Below are positions 56,908 through 64,000 of a DNA stretch of 64,000 nucleotides, piece by piece. Source of the DNA: Adiantum capillus-veneris (Eukaryota > Streptophyta > Polypodiopsida > Polypodiales > Pteridaceae); assembly GCA_014529385.2 (NCBI GenBank), contig CM043959.1, positions 16,183,309 to 16,247,308 on the forward strand, in the 5' to 3' direction. Numbering within the stretch: the stretch's first letter is position 1; the number at the start of each line of letters is the position of its first letter. The position numbers and the translations under genes are program-made. The notes under the pieces were generated by a model. That model saw nothing but the letters and a program-made list of their open reading frames with translations. It searched no databases and was not told the DNA's origin.

Positions 56908-57298
56908 AGATTTGGCTTATTTGAGGAGAAGTGAGTCTAGAGAAGAGGAACCACATGTAAGCTTACAATTGCAAGCCCTCGCAAGTATGGGAGATCCTTT
57001 CAAACAATGACAAGGATAGAGGCAGGAAGGTTGTGAGGTGAGGTTACAAGGTAAGGAGGAGGTGAGGGCAAGACAATGAGGTCAAATGGAAGCAAGACAA
57101 CAAGGATGAGGCAACAAGGGGAACCTTCAATTGAATGTATTTTATTTTAAAGATCGCCAATATGGAAGTAACTCTCTTCATTGGATTCAAATCTTTTTAA
57201 TGCATTGAGCATGTACTAAGTGTGGTGTCTTGTAAGGCTCACTCTCTCTATATCATGTGTCATCATTGATGAAGTTGGAGTGAGGAATCCAATTTTCA

Positions 57299-57303
<5 letters not shown>

Positions 57304-57342
<39 letters not shown>
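57304..57342. repeat. (CT)n microsatellite between two related segments
   Basis: Flanked by a pair of similar sequences (TCATCATTGATGAAGTTGGAGTGAGGA at about 57260 and TCATCATTTATGGAGTTGGAGGGAGGA at 57348, quoted in part), so the CT run lies between two copies of a 50-bp unit. Confidence 0.85.
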
Positions 57343-57344
<2 letters not shown>

Positions 57345-58651
57345 GCATCATCATTTATGGAGTTGGAGGGAGGAGTCCAATTTTTGTGTCTTCAATCCTA
57401 GGACTCCCCCCATTCCTTATGCTTCACCGGTCCTTGTCACCTCGCAAAGAATTTCTAAATCTAAGTATAGAGGGGCAAACTTAAATTTAAACTTCTTTGT
57501 CAAATTTAAATTTAGAGCTAAGTATAGAGAGGCAAACTTGTTTTTCCTAAAATCTTGAAAAACTTACAAATGAGTTTTTTAAACATAAACTAATTATATT
57601 TGAAAATTTATGCACTAAAGTTTTGAAACTTTAGAGAATTTTAGGTGGGACTATACTAAACCGAATTTTTTCCCTCCCCTGCAATGTTCGAGGAAAGTTA
57701 TCTCACCTTGACATGAAAGGTAATTGATTCAGAGGAGAGTGAAAAGGGAAAAAAATTTCTTGGACTTTGCAAGAAAATAGTTTTCCTTAGAAGAGAGTTG
57801 AGTTAGGCATACTTTCAATGTTTTTCTGATGATTGGGACTTACCTTAAATGTCCTCTTGGGTTTCAATATATTAAATGGGTCTTTTTTGCCCACTCAAAA
57901 GGGCCTTAAAGAAGAAGAAATTAAGGAGTGAATTCATAGGAGTTCGATCCCCGAATCCAATTTAAGGAGTGAATTCATAGGAGTTTGATCCACTAAATTC
58001 TAAAAGAAACAATTTAGTATTTGAATTTGTGAAAGAGTGCTTTCATTTAAGGACGTCATAAAGATCTATTTTATTAAAGTATTTTATTATTTCCTATTCT
58101 TGTAGACCTACCTTTTCTTATGCACTCATTAAAATGTTCAGTTGTTTTAGCTCCTTGTAATTTGTTGGTTTTATTTGATTTCCTTTTGATTCTATTTTAT
58201 TTTACAATTCCAATGTACACATTTCTTGTTGTTTAAGAGGGACCCTTTTAATATATATAAAAATTATGTCAAAATTAAAGTTTATCTTGAAACTGGTGGC
58301 ATACCCTCCTTTGTGGCATATATTTCCTAGGTAAAGATAAAATTTCTCTTTTAAAGATATAAGTAATAGCACTTTTTTTTAAAGGCAAAAGTTTGGTAAT
58401 TGTAAGCAACAATCCAAGTAAAAATGCTTATATTTTTTGCATAAATCCGATCTTAATCTCAAAAAATACTCGATCTCAATTTGACTCGATAAGCAATTTA
58501 ATCATAATTTGATTTACAATACAGCATCTCAAAAAACTCAATTTTATTCATGGTCAAAGTACATTAAAGTGTGTTTCAAAGCTTTTCTCTTATGAAGTCA
58601 TCAAACTTACTAAATTTAATCTTTTTTATTTTAATTTTAGCTCAATTGTAG
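57343..58651. other. AT-rich spacer, no gene seen
   Basis: Short repeats only (TTAAGGAGTGAATTCATAGGAGTT twice, 57923 and 57961; AAGTATAGAGGGGCAAAC/AAGTATAGAGAGGCAAAC at 57462 and 57519). No conserved frame. Confidence 0.55.
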
Positions 58652-58718
<67 letters not shown>

Positions 58719-58736
58719 CAACAACAACAACAACAA
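58652..58736. repeat. (CT)n-(CA)n-(CAA)n compound microsatellite
   Basis: CT to 58670, CA to about 58717, then CAA triplets. Confidence 0.95.
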
Positions 58737-59483
58737 ATAAAAATGACATGTAATTGTAAGTCCAAATTTTTTATTTTTATTGAAACTACCTTTTCATTGA
58801 AAGAATGAAATCTTTTTTAATTTTTAAAGTCTCTCAATTTCATGGCCTTACATTACTTGACCTTTTTTATTTTACTTTTTAATTTATTATTGATTTTATA
58901 GAATATACCTCAACTAAGAAATTAGTTAAGCATACATTTATTGATGTGAAAGTATTGAACTAATTTTTTTAATAACACCTCCCTCACACCTAGCCAAGGG
59001 ATGCTATTTGAAGGTACTCATTCACACACCAAAAGTTAAATGAGATTTCAATTTTGAACTTGAAAAGGCATGTCTAATCACTATGATAATAAAATTTGAA
59101 ATGTGAGTGAAGGGTACCATTAACAAATCAAAAAGAAATAAAAGAAAAGACCTAGAAATTACCAAGGCGCTCACTTTGAAGCAAAATGGACATGTCTCCA
59201 ACATCAGTTCTATGTGCATCTGTGGTCTAAAATTTGAACCAATTATCCACCCACCCCACTATGGCCTTCTGCAAGCCAAAAAGAATAAACCTTTACATCA
59301 ACACTTGAAATGTGGGAAAGACATTAAAAATGGGTCAAAGATCCCATTTTTTCGATTAAAGTGGGGCTTTGACCCTTTGCATTACATAAAATCAACCATA
59401 GGTCTACATACAAGATATATGGAAAATATTTTAAAGCTCTTTATGATACGATTGTGGGGAAAAATCCCACAAGCGTACCATAG

Positions 59484-59487
<4 letters not shown>
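58737..59487. other. AT-rich spacer, no gene seen
   Basis: The plus-strand frame at 59107-59480 has no repeated homologue or domain and runs into a microsatellite. I do not accept it as a gene. Confidence 0.5.

Positions 59488-59573
<86 letters not shown>
59488..59573. repeat. (CT)n microsatellite
   Basis: About 43 CT units. The Ser-Leu and Arg-Glu frames are artefacts. Confidence 0.96.
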
Positions 59574-59574
<1 letters not shown>

Positions 59575-60467
59575 ACTTAGGGCAATGCTTTAGGTACCTT
59601 GCAAGGCCGCTTTGCAAGGCAGCTTCCAACTGCACACTAATAGTACCTTCCTCAAGCAAAAGTGGCAGCACCTTATCACAAATAACAACACCTCCCCGGT
59701 AGTCAAATAGTAGGGATGCACGCATATGAGTTGTCCATCAAGAAACAACACACTAGACAACAAGCGTATAGCCAATAGCAAGGCCATCAATCAAGCACCA
59801 GCACTAGGAGCCACTAAAGAGAAAATGTTAAGCATCAGTGCCACCAGTCAGTGAACAATAGATGTAGGTGGTTGTAGGGCCATCCCTTGAGTAGTAGCCC
59901 ATCAATAGAAGACGTACGTAGCAACTCTACATAGGCAAATATCGCTTCAAGACATGCATAAAACAACAACACCAAGAGTAGGTGTCATACATTGAACCAT
60001 GTGGATGGGTTTCCTAACCTCACTCTTGTCTTATTGCAGACATAGCGAGAACCACAAACATAATTGTCAATCCTTGGGACAAAGCTGACTCGACTAATGC
60101 ATGGAGGCTACAGGAGGGTGTCAATCTCTTGGAAAACAATAGACAACTCACATCTAACTCAAGCTACACTCAAATGACCTAAGTCATCAAAAGTTAGTCA
60201 CTAATCGGCAAGATAACCATGATTGTTACAGCATCAAACGACATCCGAATGCCATGAAACTTCTTGAACAAGTATATAATACCTAAGCACACATGCTTAT
60301 GGTCTCATATCTCACTTTCAATGAGTGGCAAAAAATGTGATTATTAACAGTAGTGAGATTTTAACCTAGTCGTTTCTGACCCGGAATGCATCTGAATGCT
60401 TAGCAATGATGCCCCAATACCCCGCCTATACTTATTTTGTGATTTCCTAGCTTAAATTACTACTTAT
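59574..60467. other. Spacer, no gene seen
   Basis: Less AT-rich than its neighbours but with stops in all frames and no recognised motif. It is the left flank of the LTR duplication. Confidence 0.5.
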
Positions 60468-61419
60468 GATGAAATTAGGCCACAGATTGGCAACGTCAAA
60501 TGCTATGATTTATCATGATATGTTTACATCAATGCGTAGAGCTCTTACTTGTGGTTGAACGCAATAGACGGCACTGCAATGTGACAACCCAAACGAGATA
60601 GAAGCATGAGAAGGAGAGAAGAGATCGCCGTAAGCTCACGCTATGTATTTCTTATCCAAAAACTTAATAATAACTTTACAAAATTGGCTTTTATACCTTA
60701 GCCAAGCTTTTGTAGGTCAAAAACTAATCATTTGGGAGCTCTAACCAAGGATTAACTGATATAATTTGGAAGCTTATAACTCCGGCTCATAGATTACATT
60801 ACAATATTCTTGATTTATCAAAAGAGTAAGCATTTTTACAATGAAGCTCTCGTTACGTGGGTTAGCTTGTTGCTAACATTCCCCCCTTCCTCAACTATGT
60901 CGTCCCTTGACACAGTTTCATGGACTGAAGTAGTCTTTGGGTTGATGAAATTAGGCCATAGATTGGCAACGTCAAATGCTATGATTTATCATGATATGTT
61001 TACATCAATGTGTAGAGCTCTTACTTGTGGTTGAACGCAATAGACAGCACTACAATGTGACAACCCAAACGAGATAGAAGCATGAGAAGGAGAGAAGAGA
61101 TCGCCGTAAGCTCACGCTATGTATTTCTTATCCAAAAAATTAATAATAACTTTACAAAATTGGCTTTTATACCTTAGCCAAGGTTTTGTAGGTCAAAAAC
61201 TAATCATTTGGGAGCTCTAACCAAGGATTAACTGATATAATTTGGAAGCTTATAACTCCGGCTCATAGATTACATTACAATATTCTTGATTTATCAAAAG
61301 AGTAAGCATTTTTACAATGAAGCTCTCGTTACATGGGTTAGCTTGTTGCTAACATTCCCCCCTTCCTCAACTATGTCGTCCCTTGACACAGTTTCATGGA
61401 CTGAAGTAGTCTTTGGGTT
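60468..61419. repeat. 476-bp tandem duplication covering an LTR
   Basis: 60468-60943 and 60944-61419 are near-identical direct copies, from GATGAAATTAGGCCA to GTCTTTGGGTT. Each holds a whole LTR plus flanks: 60582-60878 and 61056-61354. Confidence 0.9.
61056..61368 (-). repeat. 3' LTR and polypurine tract of a minus-strand element
   Basis: On the minus strand GAGGAAGGGGGGAA (61355-61368) leads into TGTTAGCAACAAGC..., which ends GGGTTGTCACA at 61056: TG...CA, 299 bp. The purine tract resembles that of the gag-only element (AGGAAGGGGGG). The other LTR would lie beyond the window, so the element type stays open. Confidence 0.7.
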
Positions 61420-61891
61420 GATGGCTGGTGAGGCGGTCTTTAAGTGCTTGAAGAGCTTTTTGATATTGGATGCACCGTTCTTTCTCAAGGACTTGCAAAA
61501 ATTGAATAGGAACTCTATTCTTTAGTTCGATGGTTGAATATCCGATGAATCTTGTAGTTAAATTGCTACTCACTAGTCCAAAAAAATTTGTACGCCATGT
61601 GAAGAACCCGGTGTAAAAAGCTTCTTCAAATGCCAACATATTTTTTGATGGCAAGAACATGCATCTGGCATAGAAGCTGTAAAGAACTTCTTTTGAAGGT
61701 TTCCCACTTAAATCGTAGCATAAGCCCTGGTTACCTTCTAAAAATAACATCCATGGGGATCCCGCTTGTTCAGGCTCATGAAAAACTTGGATACATGTGA
61801 GCAACATTTTGCAGATTTTAAAAATAATTTCACACAAGAGATCAGGGAGGCTCTTGAAGAAGTTCATGGTGCCCATTATGGTTTTCACCAT
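61394..61891 (-). CDS. 165-codon frame next to the LTR, unknown
   Basis: Open frame ending 26 bp before the polypurine tract, where a last coding region of an LTR element would end. Aromatic and hydrophobic (FYARCMFLP, FFTWRTNFFGL), no domain I recognise, no RT, integrase or Gag motif. Upstream (61913-62182, 89 codons) is a related-looking piece in another frame. Possibly a truncated additional ORF of a large non-autonomous retrotransposon. Confidence 0.4.
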   Translation of the reverse strand: MVKTIMGTMNFFKSLPDLLCEIIFKICKMLLTCIQVFHEPEQAGSPWMLFLEGNQGLCYDLSGKPSKEVLYSFYARCMFLPSKNMLAFEEAFYTGFFTWRTNFFGLVSSNLTTRFIGYSTIELKNRVPIQFLQVLEKERCIQYQKALQALKDRLTSHQPKDYFSP

Positions 61892-62182
61892 GTATTATTC
61901 ACTTGCATGTCCTTACTCTAGTGCTGGCAGTTTTGGATAGTTGAGAAAAGTTGGCCTTTTCTTTTTTAGTGCTTCATGTGCTTGCCATGTCCTTACCCTT
62001 GGTACACGACAGAACGTTGGGTCCTTTTGAATTGATGACCGTGCCCTCGTAAAAAATATGAGATACCTTGAGTTTTTGTTGAGCCTATTTTTCCTCCATG
62101 TGGGGTGGAGATTATCTGGCCCCTGTTCTTGCATATCCTTGTAGAGTCTTTCTTTTACTTCCAACAGCTCCATGTTTATCAA

Positions 62183-63306
62183 AGGATATGGGAGCGATCG
62201 TTGATGCCACTAAGAATTGATTTGATTGGGAGTGATTTGAGTTACATTGATAGAGTAAAGGACTCTTGACTCCCAATCCATAGCCTCTTTCCATTCAACG
62301 TCCACTTCTTGAACAATTTGCTCTTTAAGTGCATCTTCTTCAATTTTAGAGATCTAGACCATTGGCACTTGTTCCTTTGTCTGTGATTGGTACCTTGAAT
62401 TGAAAAAATTTTGTCTGCCCTTCAGTTGGTCGTGTTTCTATTTTGGCAAAGGAGATTGATGGTATCTCTAGAGTCGGCTGTTATGACGTACCTGCCTCCT
62501 CCTGAGTTTCCACATTCCCTTTTCTTAACAATTGATTGGCTTTTTCAATTCTTCTATCTCTTTTAGCAACTGCTCTTCCCTTTGCATGCGCATTAGGCTG
62601 AGGTTCCTTCTTTGTTTTTGTTCCAGCTTCAACTCAAGTTCCAAATCTTTGTTTTTCTTTCTAAAGTTTTGTAAACTTCAGCAGTCCCCTTGAGTGAAGC
62701 TTCTACTGGGGTTTTCCCTTATTTTCTTTAGAAATTTTTCTTGGTCATTGATTCTTTGCTCTCAGTATTACAAAGAATTGCTACATTCAACTATATCTGG
62801 AGATTTTATATTGATTGAGTAGTGCTCATAAGTTCATTTGTCACTTCAGTCAACTTCTACTGCTCCTTGCTTTTACAGTCATCCGATAACTGCATGAGGA
62901 TTTCCCCTAACTCTTCCATCTCCTTTTCTTGATTTTCCTTGATGTTTTGGTGTTGTTATGCTTCGTTCTTGAGCTCTTTGATTTGACCTTGCACATTTTC
63001 AGTGATATTCATTCTGTCTTCAAGCTTGCCTTGGAGTGCATCAATCACCTGTTCAAGTTCTCAAGCTTTAGCGCTGCGGCTAAGAGATGTTGTTTGCATT
63101 TTCTCAATCATCACTTGCATCTACTTTGCATATTCAAGTACTTGAGTGATAAATTCATCCGTTGTTTCCCACTCTTCAGATTCCTCTTAAAGCTCTTTGG
63201 AAGGTCCACCCTCATCTTTGTTTGTTTCCGGTGGTTGTTCTTGATTGGCTTCCTTCTCTGATTTCATTTGATTGGTTAGTTGATGAGAGCTTGGACTAGG
63301 AAGAGG
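62183..63306 (-). pseudogene. Degenerate coiled-coil coding region
   Basis: On the minus strand, Glu/Lys/Gln/Leu-rich stretches in several frames, broken by stops, between the frames at 61913 and 63307. It reads as a decayed long coiled coil. No catalytic motif. Confidence 0.4.
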
Positions 63307-63879
63307 CTAATCCCCTTGTTTGATATTGGGTGAGGATGGTCTTGGAGACATCACCTCCCGTTTTGGCTGTGTTTCAATTGGTTTTTCAACTTTTGCTTGT
63401 TGTGGTTGTTGAGCAGTTGACTCTTCTCTGGCTTTTCCTTGAGCTTCAACTAATGCCTCGTTCCATAGATTTGAAGTCTGTCCTGCAGCTTGTCGACTTC
63501 GTTCGTAAGCTTCCTTTTCTCTTTTGAACCTTGCCTTTTGTTTTGGAGGTTCTTCATGATGGGCGGCCACTGCCTTTCTTTTCATTTCGTCCCTTCTTGC
63601 CCTTTTTTCTTCATTATCCAAACTTTCTTCACTCCATTGGACTTCAAGTGAGCTTTCCATTGACCCTTCATTGTACTTATAAATCCCTTTATTCTTTGAT
63701 TTTGTGGCTCGTGGAGAGGGTTGAGCTTTCTCTGTGATTATCCATGTGTTTTGATCTAGGATTGGTGACAAGTTATCGGCCATCCCAATGGCCTGGTATG
63801 CAATTTGGGTCAAGACTTTTGGAGCTCCTAAGTATGTGACTTTTCCTTCCTTCTCTATGCTCTTGAGTGTTGTAGGCAC
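63307..63879 (-). CDS. 190-codon charged frame of the LTR element interior
   Basis: Residues 1-60: mixed globular-type sequence (YLGAPKVLTQIAYQAIG). 60-190: very charged, Glu/Lys/Arg/Gln-rich, ending SPRPSSPNIKQGD. Similar sequence continues upstream toward the window edge after a stop near 63912 (AKKPPRYTTPNHVV). It could be Gag-like or a plant-specific retrotransposon ORF; no zinc knuckle is present, so I do not name it. Confidence 0.4.
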   Translation of the reverse strand: MPTTLKSIEKEGKVTYLGAPKVLTQIAYQAIGMADNLSPILDQNTWIITEKAQPSPRATKSKNKGIYKYNEGSMESSLEVQWSEESLDNEEKRARRDEMKRKAVAAHHEEPPKQKARFKREKEAYERSRQAAGQTSNLWNEALVEAQGKAREESTAQQPQQAKVEKPIETQPKREVMSPRPSSPNIKQGD

Positions 63880-64000
63880 ATATTGAGCATGATCTATTGA
63901 TTGTCTACTTGATTATTTCAATACTTGTGTGAAGGTGGTTGCAACAACATGATTTGGGGTAGTGTACCTTGGTGGTTTCTTGGCAAGGAAGTGGAAGTGT

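Noticed and set aside
59107-59480. A host gene at 59107-59580
   Set aside because: A single short frame running into a CT microsatellite, no intron signals in phase and no recognised domain.

Overview
The window looks like repeat-dominated nuclear DNA of a large-genome land plant. AT-rich spacer, very long CT/GT/GA/CA microsatellites, Ty3/gypsy retrotransposons primed by a plant-type tRNA-Asp, a hAT transposase with BED finger and a green-lineage-like reverse transcriptase family all point that way. The style of the gypsy polyprotein makes a fern my best guess, but this is inference and no marker gene proves it. I see no convincing ordinary host gene, no tRNA or rRNA and no CRISPR. Almost everything is nested mobile DNA, and the junctions allow the nesting to be unpicked.

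Base layer (about 3.5-53.4 kb): three head-to-tail copies, W, X and Y, of one degenerate reverse-transcriptase element that I read as Penelope-like. W is 3540-6600. X is 6851-8896 + 17084-18303 + 26655-28205. Y is 28206-30050 + 50200-53430. Each has a decayed coding body and a 1.5-2.2 kb non-coding tail that starts at a conserved hairpin. To the left (1-3.5 kb) is a small tandem duplication with an 873-bp copy of the X body and a GC-rich 419-bp foldback element that has its own empty site in the window.

Insertions: (1) An 8.2-kb hAT-type DNA element (about 8897-17083) sits in X. It has long GC-rich inverted ends, a broken BED/DUF659/dimerisation transposase, and two convergent cargo genes on the other strand: an intact RING-H2 protein and a protein kinase broken by a 19-bp duplication and two stops. 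(2) An 8.35-kb element (18304-26654) with near-perfect terminal inverted repeats also sits in X. It encodes a histone H3-like protein with its frame running on toward a Ulp1/C48-type protease, a small protein of possible ubiquitin-like fold, an unknown plus-strand protein and a transposase-like minus-strand gene. (3) A 20.1-kb gypsy composite (30051-50199, 4-bp target duplication CTTA) sits in Y. Its interior is a rearranged, partly inverted mosaic of LTRs, RT, RNase H, integrase and gag. (4) Inside that composite is a very young 8,988-bp LTR element (39828-48815). Its LTRs differ only in microsatellite length, its target duplication is CCTAG, and its single 1,697-codon gag-protease frame has no pol.

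Right end (53.4-64 kb): AT-rich spacer with microsatellites and no gene I can defend, then a 476-bp tandem duplication covering a 0.3-kb LTR, its polypurine tract and the degenerate minus-strand interior of another LTR element, which runs off the window.

The two best candidates for undescribed systems are the DNA elements that carry chromatin and signalling cargo: the H3/Ulp1 element and the hAT element with RING and kinase genes.
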